A stretch of 64,000 bases of DNA. It comes from Evansella sp041820985 (lineage in GTDB: Bacteria; Bacillota; Bacilli; Bacillales; Salisediminibacteriaceae). The DNA lies in the NCBI RefSeq assembly GCF_041820985.1, contig NZ_JBGUAU010000001.1:62001-126000 (forward strand), in the 5' to 3' direction. Position numbers and translations under genes: made by a program. Below, piece after piece: positions 33,775 to 42,782 of the stretch (its first letter is position 1; each line of letters begins with the position of its first letter). The notes beneath the pieces are model-generated. The model was given only the letters and a program-made list of their open reading frames with translations. It made no database searches and was not told the DNA's origin.

Positions 33775-36423
33775 CTACTTAACAGCAACATCGCTCTTCT
33801 TCGCCCTCTCCATCGTCTCGCATTGCATCAACCGTACCTCAAACAGCTTCAAAGGATCATAAAATATTTCTGGATTTTGATGCATACCCTCCACTTGTTC
33901 TTGCGCATTTTCCTTCTCCACCGAACAGAACTCCACATGCTTTTCGAGCTCCCTCTTCACATCCTCAAAGAAGATACCAACATCACCCTTTAACACTCTT
34001 TCAAATGAATCAAACTCAAAGAAATACTTTTCAATAATGGATCTCGCAACCTCATCAAAGCTTTGATTATCCACAAATTTTTTATAACGCTGATACAACA
34101 TAGAATTATTTTTCTGCCGCGACCCAAACAATTTGCCAGCACTCTTCAGAAAAAATTGTGATGCATGAGAACGATTCATAATATTCTCTTCTACCAATTC
34201 TATTCCTTTTGTTTTCCGCTTAATATCCCGTCGCCAATCATTTAAAACTTGCATATCACACGTCAACATCATACGCTTCTCCGCAAAAACAGGTAACGTC
34301 TCACACATTTCTGTCAAATACTGCTGATACGAAACCAAATCCTCATTGGTAGCCGCTAACCAATCCTCCAAATCCCTCCGAAACTCAGGAATTAGTTCCT
34401 CTTGGAAAAAGGAATATACCTCATCATTCATCTTCCTATTCAACTCTTCATGAAGATTGGAAAAATCACTATCCTCTTGAATAAAGCTAGAGCAATCTCG
34501 CAACAGCTTCGGAATTGCCATCATTGCCTGATTTTTCGCATCCTCCTTAATAGAGGAATACGTATCAACCACCATCTCCAACTTCTCCTGCTCCGCTTCC
34601 TCTACATTCCCTATAAACCCATTCAACTTACGCAAGATATCATCATAAAATTCAATACTCTTATGCAAGGCCACTTCCCTAGCTTCACGTCTTGAAAGTA
34701 AATCATTCAACGTAGCACGAATCACATGTAACAACTTAGAAGCCTGAATCTCCTCCGAAACCTCACCAAAGGCAAACGAATCCTCAATGAACATAACAAA
34801 ATCACGCAACCGCTTTTCACGAGTAAAATGCAAATACACCTTTGACTCAGGAAAACATCGACGAAGCTTGCCCTCAGACTCTTCCCAATCATCATCATCT
34901 ACACTCAATACAAAATGTACTGGAACCAAAAACTCCTTCCTCAAACGACGAATCAAGGAAACACTTTCATCAGACAACTCCTTCACAACAAATAACACAC
35001 CATCCGCAACATCAACATACCGAAGTTCCTCAAACCTGTCACACTCCGGAACAAAAATTAGCGAACACTCCAGCTGTCTTAAGAACCAACTATTTTCTTT
35101 TTGAAAAACAATAGCACTCTCTTCTAATTCTGAGGACTCCTCCACTTGTTTTATCCCTTCGGAAGAAACCTCCTGCAACAAACGATCGCCTAATTCAACG
35201 AACGATGTATGGGATTCAGATGCCCCCTTTCCATCCAACAGAAAAGACTGAACATCTTGTACACCGCTTCCCATAAGTCCTGTCACATATAAATGGTTTT
35301 TCGTTCCTTCCAACAGTTTGGAAGAGAGCCATTTTGCTTTTTTATCAATCTTCATGTTATTAATTTCCGCCCAAGTATACAATGTTTCAAGTAATTGCAT
35401 GCTGTCCTCTAACTTAACACTCTCATACTCCGACTGAAGGATATAGTTATTTGCGAGCTCTAACGTGGATGCATCAATCCTAGATGGAAACACTTCATTC
35501 CAAGCAAAGACGGCTGCAGCAGGAAACAAATATTTCTTTTCCTTAGAGAACGTTAACCAATTTTTTAGCATAGAAGGAATGATAGGCTGTACGTCCTTCA
35601 CTAAATATCTTCCATCTAAAATATCTAAATAGCTTTCTCGAAAAAGATCCGATAAGTTATCCCAAGCAGCAAGATGCTCCTCACCGGTTACTAGCAAAAC
35701 ATTTACGTTATTTAACCAGGTTAAATAATACTCTCCATGTTTATAGCTATCCCAAAAAGCAGTTGCTAACTCTGCAAATAAGGTTTTATCCACAGTAGAA
35801 ACAATCTGTAATGCTTCATAAAAATAATCAGGTATGTACCCCTTTGTATACCCTTGATCTACATATTTTTTAATAACACGAAACCACAAAGGATTGGCTG
35901 TTCGAATAGCTTCTGATACTGCTAATTCCACAGCACTCTTATAATCCTTTTGTTGCTCATAAAAGATTCGCGCAGTTTCTGTTACATCATGATAATCTGG
36001 ATCAATCGATATCGCTTTTTTCATATATTTATAGGCTTTGTCTATTTTTTCACGATCTCTATGAAGAAAAAATAGCTTCAAAGCAACTTCTACCGCTAAG
36101 ACATTACTAGGTGATTGTATCTTTATATACAATTTCTCTGCTTCCACGTGCATTCCCAATTCAACATAAGCATCCGCTATATTTTTCTTTGCCCAAGGTT
36201 CTAATTCTGAATCGATTTTTTCCCATTTATAAATCGCAGCTTCCATATCATTTGCATGAAAATAAATTTCTCCTTGTGCAAACCGAATGGAAGACAACTC
36301 TGTTGATGATTCCTTTCTTTGAATTCCACGAAACACTTCCCCCAGCACTTCTACCGGTTGCAACTCCACTCCTGGCTTCATAAATTTCTTAAAGTACGTC
36401 TTTTGTACTAATTGGCTTTCCAT
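33775..36423 (-). CDS. TPR protein with degenerate GTPase-like core
   Basis: 882 residues, cytoplasmic. Residues ~45-210 form TPR-like helix pairs (MEAAIYKWEKIDSELEPWAK, AYKYMKKAISIDPDYHD). Near residue 385 a strand-loop LYVTGLMGSGVQDVQSFLL resembles a P-loop but lacks the GKS/T. It is followed by a switch-like YVDVADGVLFVV and a strand ending VHFVLSVDDDDW where a G4 NKxD would be. The last ~330 residues are long helices, as in dynamin-like proteins. I infer a dynamin-related scaffold that may no longer hydrolyse GTP. Single gene with its own terminator. Confidence 0.75.
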   Translation of the reverse strand: MESQLVQKTYFKKFMKPGVELQPVEVLGEVFRGIQRKESSTELSSIRFAQGEIYFHANDMEAAIYKWEKIDSELEPWAKKNIADAYVELGMHVEAEKLYIKIQSPSNVLAVEVALKLFFLHRDREKIDKAYKYMKKAISIDPDYHDVTETARIFYEQQKDYKSAVELAVSEAIRTANPLWFRVIKKYVDQGYTKGYIPDYFYEALQIVSTVDKTLFAELATAFWDSYKHGEYYLTWLNNVNVLLVTGEEHLAAWDNLSDLFRESYLDILDGRYLVKDVQPIIPSMLKNWLTFSKEKKYLFPAAAVFAWNEVFPSRIDASTLELANNYILQSEYESVKLEDSMQLLETLYTWAEINNMKIDKKAKWLSSKLLEGTKNHLYVTGLMGSGVQDVQSFLLDGKGASESHTSFVELGDRLLQEVSSEGIKQVEESSELEESAIVFQKENSWFLRQLECSLIFVPECDRFEELRYVDVADGVLFVVKELSDESVSLIRRLRKEFLVPVHFVLSVDDDDWEESEGKLRRCFPESKVYLHFTREKRLRDFVMFIEDSFAFGEVSEEIQASKLLHVIRATLNDLLSRREAREVALHKSIEFYDDILRKLNGFIGNVEEAEQEKLEMVVDTYSSIKEDAKNQAMMAIPKLLRDCSSFIQEDSDFSNLHEELNRKMNDEVYSFFQEELIPEFRRDLEDWLAATNEDLVSYQQYLTEMCETLPVFAEKRMMLTCDMQVLNDWRRDIKRKTKGIELVEENIMNRSHASQFFLKSAGKLFGSRQKNNSMLYQRYKKFVDNQSFDEVARSIIEKYFFEFDSFERVLKGDVGIFFEDVKRELEKHVEFCSVEKENAQEQVEGMHQNPEIFYDPLKLFEVRLMQCETMERAKKSDVAVK

Positions 36424-36530
36424 CGCACAACCCCCCCAGAATATTCCTCTTAAAACAAATCTATTATTTCTTTCAGGCGTATATACCTATGTTTCAAGCT
36501 TTTCCTAATGTTGGGATAGATGATATGAAA

Positions 36531-36572
36531 AAATCCCTACATCATTAGATATTCTCTCTTGATGTAGGGTTT
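36531..36572 (-). terminator. Terminator of the patatin-like gene
   Basis: AAACCCTACATCA / TGATGTAGGGATTT stem overlapping the stop codon, followed on the minus strand by TTTTTTC. Confidence 0.8.
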
Positions 36573-37419
36573 ATGACTGTAGCCATTGATATATTGTGTG
36601 ATACCGTTTCTGAGCGTCTTCATATCCAAGATCATATAACTGAGTAAGACGTTTTTGATTACGCTCCATGCTGCTGACTGGCAAATCTACACTTGGTTGG
36701 ATGAGTAAGATATTTCCTTTTTTTTCTTCTTGGTGTATGTAATGAAGCGTTTCATTGTATATATTATATGAATTTTCTAACACTTTGGCTATACTGGGAT
36801 GTTTCTTTACAAAATATTTATATAAAAAAGCTAGTTTGCTTCTCGTTTGGAAAACTCCTCGTTTTGGCATAATAACGATATTCTTTTTAAATCCATCCTG
36901 TTGTGCCTTTTTTATCGGGATAGGATCCGCTATGCCGCCATCTAATAACTGTTTTCCATTGTATTGAACAGCAGGTGCGATAAATGGAATAGAACTAGAT
37001 GCACGAATAATCGTTAAGATATCCTCCCCAATGCTATGTTTCGAAAAATACATCGGTTCTCCTGTCTCACAGTCTGTCGTTCCTATCCAAAACTGTTCCT
37101 CTCCAGAATAAAAAGTATCAAAATCAAAGGGGATAACATTATTTGGTATTTCATGAAACAGGAAATCCATACCAAATAGTTCTCTCTTTAAAAGGAAGTT
37201 TCGGTAAGATAGATAACGAGGATCATTCGCTAAACCGATATTTACCTGCTTATTTCTACCCTTTTGTTTTGATAAATACGAGGCAGCCATGCAAGCACCC
37301 GCTGACACCCCAATGACATATGGAAAAAACAGATTCTTTTGTAGAAAAAACTCTAAAACACCAGCAGTATATAGCCCTCTCATACCGCCACCTTCTAAAA
37401 CCAGACCACATTGTTGCAT
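36571..37419 (-). CDS. Patatin-like phospholipase family protein
   Basis: 282 residues, no signal peptide. The oxyanion loop is GGGMRG (about 10-15) and the nucleophile elbow GVSAG places Ser39. The dyad Asp lies in LLDGGIADPIP. Lys in KGRNKQ and the C-terminal helix fit the RssA/YjjU-like bacterial patatin group (DUF6363-type tail). It should hydrolyse acyl-ester bonds of phospholipids or similar lipids inside the cell. The neighbouring amidotransferase starts upstream on the same strand, ~75 bases away, so the two may be co-transcribed. Confidence 0.9.
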   Translation of the reverse strand: MQQCGLVLEGGGMRGLYTAGVLEFFLQKNLFFPYVIGVSAGACMAASYLSKQKGRNKQVNIGLANDPRYLSYRNFLLKRELFGMDFLFHEIPNNVIPFDFDTFYSGEEQFWIGTTDCETGEPMYFSKHSIGEDILTIIRASSSIPFIAPAVQYNGKQLLDGGIADPIPIKKAQQDGFKKNIVIMPKRGVFQTRSKLAFLYKYFVKKHPSIAKVLENSYNIYNETLHYIHQEEKKGNILLIQPSVDLPVSSMERNQKRLTQLYDLGYEDAQKRYHTIYQWLQS

Positions 37420-37494
37420 AAAGATACCTCAATTCTAAAAAATGTAGCGAAGAAGCCACCCAACTCTTAGCATTGACTGGCTTCTTAGTAAAAA

Positions 37495-38196
37495 TCAAAG
37501 TGACTCTATGAACGCTTTAAATAGCTTCACAGAATTAATGTCATCTGTTTGTAAAAGGTTTTCTGGATGCCATTGAATTCCAAATACAAATTTATGATGT
37601 TCACTTTCAAATGCTTCTATTATCCCATCACTTGATTTTGCACTCACTTTAAATCCATCTGCCAAGTCTCTTACTGCCTGATGATGGTAGCTATTCACTT
37701 TAAACTTAGAAGATTGTACGATTTGGTGAAACAAACTATCTTCCGCTACTTCAACGAAATGAGAAGTATGTGTTCTCGGCGCACGTTGGGAATGCTGAAG
37801 AAGCTGATGAAATGTTTGTGCATAAATATCTTGGTACATATCTCCTCCAGCTGCGATATTGAGAATTTGACACCCTCGGCAAATCGCTAAAATAGGAATA
37901 TTACGGTCCAAACATTTTTTTATCAAGATCATTTCAAACACGTCTCGTTCAGGATTAATTTCCCCTAAGTCAGGATGTGGTTCCTCACCAAATAAAGTAG
38001 GGTCAATATCGCCCCCACCTGTAACTAATAATCCATCGATGGAATCTATTAATTTATCAATTGACTTTTCATCAGAAATATTAGGTAATACAACTGGTAC
38101 TCCTCCGAATTTTGTTATTGCTGTAATGTTGTCTTGACTTGTTGTTAACACACCATCGTGACGCAAGTTTGATGTAATACCAATCATTTTTTTCAT
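37495..38196 (-). CDS. Class I glutamine amidotransferase, peptidase C26 (gamma-glutamyl hydrolase type)
   Basis: 233 residues. The fold of PuuD-like gamma-glutamyl-gamma-aminobutyrate hydrolases is clear: MIGITSN start, GLLVTGGGDIDP, nucleophile Cys106 in AICRGCQILN, and the QWHPE motif near the C-terminus supplying His and Glu. Such enzymes remove gamma-glutamyl groups from polyamine or GABA conjugates. No other putrescine-use genes are in the window, so the substrate is uncertain. Confidence 0.9.
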   Translation of the reverse strand: MKKMIGITSNLRHDGVLTTSQDNITAITKFGGVPVVLPNISDEKSIDKLIDSIDGLLVTGGGDIDPTLFGEEPHPDLGEINPERDVFEMILIKKCLDRNIPILAICRGCQILNIAAGGDMYQDIYAQTFHQLLQHSQRAPRTHTSHFVEVAEDSLFHQIVQSSKFKVNSYHHQAVRDLADGFKVSAKSSDGIIEAFESEHHKFVFGIQWHPENLLQTDDINSVKLFKAFIESL

Positions 38197-38473
38197 TAAT
38201 AAGACCTTCTTTCTATGTTGTATTTCCCACCACTATTAGCCAATAGTCATAATGTTACCATAATTATGATTCTTTTTCTTTTAATTAAACTGTTTATCGA
38301 ATGAAAATCGAGCATACTATTTAAATGACGAGATATTTTCTACAACTATACGCTATACGAAAGTGTTTCGTGTCAAATACTTTTGCTTCCAACATAGAAG
38401 TACATACTTTAGTGGTTTAGAAATCTCGTTTTTAGTAAATAAGTTAGATAGGACAAAAAAAGGAGTGGTAATG

Positions 38474-38896
38474 ATGGCAGACAAAATTTTAACTACATCA
38501 GCAACAGCGCAAGGTGGACGTGAAGGGCATGTAAAATCGGACAACGGTGTGATTGATTTAGATCTTTCTATGCCAAAAGGTTCCGACATCCCAGCTGACG
38601 CAACAAATCCCGAACAGCTATTTGCAGCAGGATATTCTGCATGCTTTGATGGTGCCCTAAACTTGATGGCTAGAAAAGCTAAAAAAGAAATTGATTCCAA
38701 AATTACAGCTGAAGTTAGTTTATTAAAGGACGAAAGTGATGGAGGCTTCAAAATTGGAGTTGTCCTTCACGCAGACATAAAAGGAGTTTCACAAAGTGAA
38801 GCAGAAGAACTGGTGGAAAAAGCACATGAGTTTTGTCCATACTCGAAAGCAACAAGAGGGAATGTGGATGTAGAGTTGAAAGTGACAGGGGAATAA
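38474..38896 (+). CDS. Organic hydroperoxide resistance protein (Ohr)
   Basis: 140 residues from the second of two tandem ATGs (38471/38474) after AAAGGAGTGG. The redox pair is in SACFDGALN (peroxidatic Cys) and EFCPYSKATRG (resolving Cys). Ohr reduces organic peroxides at the expense of lipoylated proteins. The start MADKILTTSATAQGGREGHV is typical of the family. No ohrR regulator gene is adjacent, unlike the usual ohrA-ohrR layout, and I found no clear OhrR operator. Confidence 0.94.
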   Translation: MADKILTTSATAQGGREGHVKSDNGVIDLDLSMPKGSDIPADATNPEQLFAAGYSACFDGALNLMARKAKKEIDSKITAEVSLLKDESDGGFKIGVVLHADIKGVSQSEAEELVEKAHEFCPYSKATRGNVDVELKVTGE

Positions 38897-38899
38897 TGG

Positions 38900-38928
38900 A
38901 AAAGGCTCAGGGATTCTTGAGCCTTTTT
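38900..38928 (+). terminator. Terminator of ohr
   Basis: AAAAGGCTCA / TGAGCCTTTT stem, 8-base loop, T-run. Confidence 0.88.
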
Positions 38929-38989
38929 TCATTTCTTTATTCGTTAGTTGTAAGAAGGGTGTTCCTAAATGTGAATCTTTCTAATTGCT

Positions 38990-39379
38990 TTAGTATCGAA
39001 ATGATAATATTACAAACGAAGAAAACACCGTTGTAATCGTAAATGCGGCCAATATACTTACTGTTTGGAATCCGTCTAAACTTACTACGTTGGTTTGGAA
39101 TAGAACCATAAGAAGAATCATGAATCCCAAAATGAAAAAGTAACTATAGAACATTCCTTTTTCTTTTATTCGCTTCGTTCGTTCATCGTTATCTTTAAAC
39201 TGTGGGTATAAGTATGCAAGACAAAAACACATGATTGTTGTAGAAAGTAAACCAAACTCATGACCCTGTGGGAATGAATTTGTATATATTGTTGAAATAA
39301 ATATTAATATTGTAAATAAAGTAAAACAGATACCAAAAATAAGAAACATCAATCTTTTTCCACTCTTAACTTTCTTCAT
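38990..39379 (-). CDS. Small four-segment membrane protein
   Basis: 129 residues with four hydrophobic segments (about 12-30, 38-58, 75-95 and 103-125) and short loops. It begins 18 bases after the XRE regulator stop on the same strand. The pairing of a small HTH regulator with a DUF3796/DUF2178-like membrane protein is common in Firmicutes, where the membrane protein often modulates or is controlled by the regulator. That role is inferred. Confidence 0.7.
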   Translation of the reverse strand: MKKVKSGKRLMFLIFGICFTLFTILIFISTIYTNSFPQGHEFGLLSTTIMCFCLAYLYPQFKDNDERTKRIKEKGMFYSYFFILGFMILLMVLFQTNVVSLDGFQTVSILAAFTITTVFSSFVILSFRY

Positions 39380-39397
39380 AGTACAACCCCCATTTTA

Positions 39398-39610
39398 TTA
39401 CTGGTTAAGCCTATCTTCCTCATCTAATAAAAAAACTTCTTCTACAATCGTTCCAAAAAGACGAGCTATTTGCATTGCAAGTGGCAAAGAAGGATTATAA
39501 CGACCTTTTTCTATAGATATTATTGTTTGGCGAGAGACTCCTAGTTTTACAGCTATCTGTTCTTGAGAAATCCCTTTTTCTTGCCGTAACTGTTTCATAC
39601 GATTTTGCAT
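39398..39610 (-). CDS. XRE-family transcriptional regulator
   Basis: 70 residues from ATG 39610 (AGGAAAGGAAGG upstream). It is a single helix-turn-helix domain: RMKQLRQEKGISQEQIAVKL, then GVSRQTIISIEKGRYNPS, the compact Cro/YgzD-like type. Its promoter carries an inverted repeat in the spacer (39647-39662), so it probably represses itself and the membrane protein downstream. Confidence 0.92.
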   Translation of the reverse strand: MQNRMKQLRQEKGISQEQIAVKLGVSRQTIISIEKGRYNPSLPLAMQIARLFGTIVEEVFLLDEEDRLNQ

Positions 39611-39638
39611 GGAAAATTCCTTCCTTTCCTGTATATTC

Positions 39639-39680
39639 ATCGTAATGTAAAAGAAACTTTACGTCAAGGGTGCTTTACAT
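39639..39680 (-). promoter_or_regulatory. Promoter and operator of the XRE regulator
   Basis: On the minus strand TTGACG (39667-39662), 17 bases, TACGAT (39644-39639). The spacer holds the inverted repeat GTAAAGTTTCTTTTAC (39647-39662), and another GTAAAG lies just upstream (39673-39680 region). The position between -35 and -10 suits an autorepressor. Confidence 0.55.
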
Positions 39681-39710
39681 TATTTCTGACATATACATCA
39701 AAGTTTTACT

Positions 39711-39960
39711 CATGAAAGGCACGATCAGAGCGTTTACGTACCTTTCAGAAGAAGTTTTTCTCATGAAAGGTACGATCAGAGCGTTTGCGTGCCTTTCAGA
39801 AGAAGTTTTACTCATGAAAGGTACGATCAGAGCGTTTCCGTGCCTTTCAGAAGAAGTTTTTCTCATGAAAGGCACGATCAGAGCGTTTCCGTGCCTTTCA
39901 GAAGAAGTTTTTCTCATGAAAGGCACGATCAGAGCGTTTCCGTGCCTTTCAGAAGAAGTC
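39711..39960. repeat. Five-unit 51-bp tandem hairpin array
   Basis: Units start with CATGAAAGG at 39711, 39762, 39813, 39864 and 39915. Each holds a 10-bp stem, GAAAGGCACG / CGTGCCTTTC, and the constant link AGAAGAAGTTTT-CTCATG. Changes inside stems keep most pairing (unit 2 has a T-G wobble). Because 51 is a multiple of three, long open frames appear on both strands, but none has a ribosome binding site or non-repeat content. It lies between the regulator promoter and the end of the second anti-sigma gene. Confidence 0.85.
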
Positions 39961-40126
39961 TCGGAAAATATAAAACAAAATTCAAATAAAAAGAGGGAGC
40001 AACAAGGGAAAAATCACCTCCTTTGTTACCCCCTATAAAAATATATTTTGATGAAGTCATCCCGTACATTTTTACTTTGTGATATCCGCTAATGAAGTAG
40101 GCTCACAAATAATCGTATCCTATTCT

Positions 40127-41503
40127 TTAATTATCTCTCTCTGGAGGGTATTGCTCCAAAATGTCTCCATTCTCATTGACGCCATAAACTGGTACTGAAT
40201 TTGATAAGTCCTCTACCTCTGATAAGTAAAACCAGAACCTTTCGCCATCTCTGTACTCTACAATTTTTGCTTTCTCTTCCTGATTATTTACAACTACAAT
40301 AACTTCTACTACCTCGTCATTAAATAATCTCCCACTAATCAAACTATCGAAGTTAGGAGAGCTATATGATAAGTTAGAAAAACCCCAGTGCAAATTATCT
40401 CTTTGTGTAATTTGATACGAACTTCCCCCAATATTGCGCCAACCAAATAAGTTTTTTTGAAGCATGTTTCTGCCAAAATAGGAGATTGTTCCCCCACCAT
40501 GTTCATAAAACGCAAGGGCTTCATTATTACTTAACATCTCTACATGAACCACGTCCATCATCGGCAAAGTTGTTTGGTTCGTCTCCTTTTTAATTTCTAC
40601 AATATCATCTTTTAAAGCAATATTCGTAAAATGAGAAATAATCGCCAGCGTAATAATTGTAGCCGACAGGATCGTTTTTCGTTTTGTACTATTGCTATAT
40701 TTCCAAGTAACAAAAAGTAGTCCCGTAATTATAAAAATTGATAGTAAATAGGGCACTAAAACATTGCTATTGTGATCCCCTTCGTCATATAGCGCAATGT
40801 TTTCTCGGTGCAAATCGATTACATGATACGTTACTCCCGGCCAATTTCCTCTATAATTTCCACTTGGAATAACCTTGCTCTGATACATTAACTCAAAGTT
40901 ATTATTATCGATATACTCCTTTGGAACAAAAAAAGAAATCGTAGTATTTTCCCCTGGCTCCACCACCTCAAAGGATCCCTCTAATACATCTACCTCAATA
41001 AGAACTGAAAATGTATCTACATATTGATCCTCAGGATGTTTCACCCACTCTCCGTCTACTTCATCTAACCTACTCTTATCAAAGCTCTTAATAAAAATTT
41101 CATTATCCTGTATGTTAAAAGGTTCTTCATTGGTATTCTCAATGAAAAGAGTGACAGCATATCCATCCCCCTGTTCTTCTATTCTTTGCAGATTAAAGTA
41201 AAACCCTCCTTCTATTTCATCAGAATACCTTTGCGCAGCATCGCCTCTGCCACTTTCCTGTGCATGATCAAAAAAAGGAAGTACTGGTACAAGTAGGATA
41301 AACAGAAGAAAAGCTGCCGCTGTAAGAGAGAGATAATATTTAAGTGACGTACCTTTTTTAGAAAAGAAAAAACGTTCCTTTTTTTCAAGATCATGAAAGA
41401 TTCTCTGCTTCACCTTATTTCTCCCCTCTTCAGCCCACTGACTCTCTTTATCAACGGACTTCAACGTTTCATCTAGTTCATGAAAATCAGGTTGTTTCTT
41501 CAT
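40127..41503 (-). CDS. Membrane anti-sigma-like protein of the second ECF pair
   Basis: 458 residues. A cytoplasmic N-terminus (about 1-50) is followed by one membrane segment (YYLSLTAAAFLLFILLVPVL), a ~150-residue outside region of DUF4179-like beta character, then two more membrane segments around residues 245-300 (VPYLLSIFIITGLLFVTW, TIITLAIISHFTNIA) and a second outside domain. Overlap with the sigma gene (17 bases) marks it as its likely anti-sigma partner. The double outside domain is unlike the partner at 10388-11695. Confidence 0.8.
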   Translation of the reverse strand: MKKQPDFHELDETLKSVDKESQWAEEGRNKVKQRIFHDLEKKERFFFSKKGTSLKYYLSLTAAAFLLFILLVPVLPFFDHAQESGRGDAAQRYSDEIEGGFYFNLQRIEEQGDGYAVTLFIENTNEEPFNIQDNEIFIKSFDKSRLDEVDGEWVKHPEDQYVDTFSVLIEVDVLEGSFEVVEPGENTTISFFVPKEYIDNNNFELMYQSKVIPSGNYRGNWPGVTYHVIDLHRENIALYDEGDHNSNVLVPYLLSIFIITGLLFVTWKYSNSTKRKTILSATIITLAIISHFTNIALKDDIVEIKKETNQTTLPMMDVVHVEMLSNNEALAFYEHGGGTISYFGRNMLQKNLFGWRNIGGSSYQITQRDNLHWGFSNLSYSSPNFDSLISGRLFNDEVVEVIVVVNNQEEKAKIVEYRDGERFWFYLSEVEDLSNSVPVYGVNENGDILEQYPPERDN

Positions 41504-42014
41504 ACACTGCTTCCTCCCTTCCTAGTTCTTTTTGTAATAATGGCATCGCCCTGTGTAGCGTCACTTTCACTTTGTTTTCCGACCACCCTAAAATATCACT
41601 CGTTTCCTGAATAGAAAAATCTTTAATTTTTCGTAAAATAATCACTTCCCGATACGAATGTTTCAAATTTCCTAGCGCTCTATAGATCTCTCTTATATTT
41701 TCCTTCATATGGAGGACATCCTCTGGTAAAGGGGCTGTATCTTTCTTATTGAGCAAAAAACTTTCGAGAATTCTTAACGGCTTATTTTTCCGTAAATAAT
41801 CAATTGTCATATTATGGGCAATACGGAACAACCATGTTTTCGTCTCTGATTTTCGTTCGAACGTTTCCATGTTGTTGTATGCACGTATAAACGTTTCTTG
41901 TGTTAGGTCCTCTGCTTGCTGATAATCCCTTGTCATCATACAAATATATTTAAAGATTGCATCACTATATAATTGATACCATTTTTCTAGCTCTATTTTC
42001 TTGTCATTCCCCAA
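41487..42014 (-). CDS. ECF-type RNA polymerase sigma factor
   Basis: 175 residues from TTG 42014 (GGGGAGGTG upstream). Region 2 has YQQAEDLTQETFIRAYNNME and WLFRIAHNMTIDYLRK. Region 4 has REVIILRKIKDFSIQETSDI followed by LGWSENKVKVTLHRAM, the -35-recognition helix. This is the SigM/SigW-like general type. It is followed by its membrane partner, and a good candidate autoregulatory promoter lies upstream. Confidence 0.94.
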   Translation of the reverse strand: MGNDKKIELEKWYQLYSDAIFKYICMMTRDYQQAEDLTQETFIRAYNNMETFERKSETKTWLFRIAHNMTIDYLRKNKPLRILESFLLNKKDTAPLPEDVLHMKENIREIYRALGNLKHSYREVIILRKIKDFSIQETSDILGWSENKVKVTLHRAMPLLQKELGREEAVYEETT

Positions 42015-42054
42015 ATCTACACCTCCCCAGCTAAAACAAATAAGTCGATATTCA

Positions 42055-42081
42055 GACGAATTGCTGTATGTAAAAGTTACA
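42055..42081 (-). promoter_or_regulatory. ECF-type autoregulatory promoter
   Basis: On the minus strand TGTAAC (42081-42076), 17 bases, CGTC (42058-42055). TGWAAC-N16/17-CGTC is the promoter class read by extracytoplasmic-function sigma factors of Bacillus. Confidence 0.6.
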
Positions 42082-42188
42082 GTATGTTGAAAAAAGTTTT
42101 GAAACGATAGTAATCTTCATTTATTCTATTATACTTAAGACTAGTAGTACTAACGAAAAATCATATACTTTAGGAGGAACTTCTTACT

Positions 42189-42677
42189 ATGATTGATAAC
42201 TTTGATGAAATAGATCACTCTATTTTTATGAAGGAAGCATTAAAAGAAGCGGAAGAAGCTGGTAAACGTGGTGACAGACCTATAGGTTGTGTCATTGTTC
42301 ATAAAGGAGTCATCGTGGGGCGGGGATCGAACAAAAGCGAAACAATGTCGAGTGATGTGGCTCATGCGGAAACTACGGCAATCATAGGATGTGCAGCTTA
42401 CCTAAAGAAGCACGGGAAGGAATGTGTCATTTATACAACTGTGGAGCCTTGCATTATGTGCTTGACGACCATTGTTATGGCTAATATTCGAAATGTGGTA
42501 TTTGCAGTGGAGGATAAATATATGAAGATGGGTCCTTTTATTGTTTCAAACACATATATTAAAGATCGAATCCATCATTATGTCGGAGGAGTATTAGAGG
42601 GTGAATCTATTAATCTTATTGAAACATATTCTCCATTTATGGCTTCGGTTGTATTAAATGGAGTGAGACCCGAGTAG
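42189..42677 (+). CDS. Cytidine/guanine-deaminase-like zinc enzyme
   Basis: 162 residues with AGGAGG upstream of the ATG. The zinc site is complete: His59-Ala-Glu61 (VAHAETTAI) and PCIMC with Cys88 and Cys91. These motifs place it in the CMP/dCMP deaminase superfamily together with guanine deaminase and TadA. It is clearly not the housekeeping TadA by its C-terminus. Substrate (a nucleobase or nucleoside) unknown. A long repeat array follows it. Confidence 0.88.
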   Translation: MIDNFDEIDHSIFMKEALKEAEEAGKRGDRPIGCVIVHKGVIVGRGSNKSETMSSDVAHAETTAIIGCAAYLKKHGKECVIYTTVEPCIMCLTTIVMANIRNVVFAVEDKYMKMGPFIVSNTYIKDRIHHYVGGVLEGESINLIETYSPFMASVVLNGVRPE

Positions 42678-42782
42678 GAGTCTCCTTATACAAAGTAACT
42701 ATGATTAATTTGTCGCGATCAAAACAACCAGTCTTCACCTTAACTAGCATGGGTACCCGATTACCTTTTCTGACACAGTTTG

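Noticed and set aside
39670..40038. A 122-codon repeat protein and its opposite-strand counterpart
   Set aside because: The frames exist only because the unit is 51 bases; no start signals, and the conservation follows hairpin pairing, not codons.
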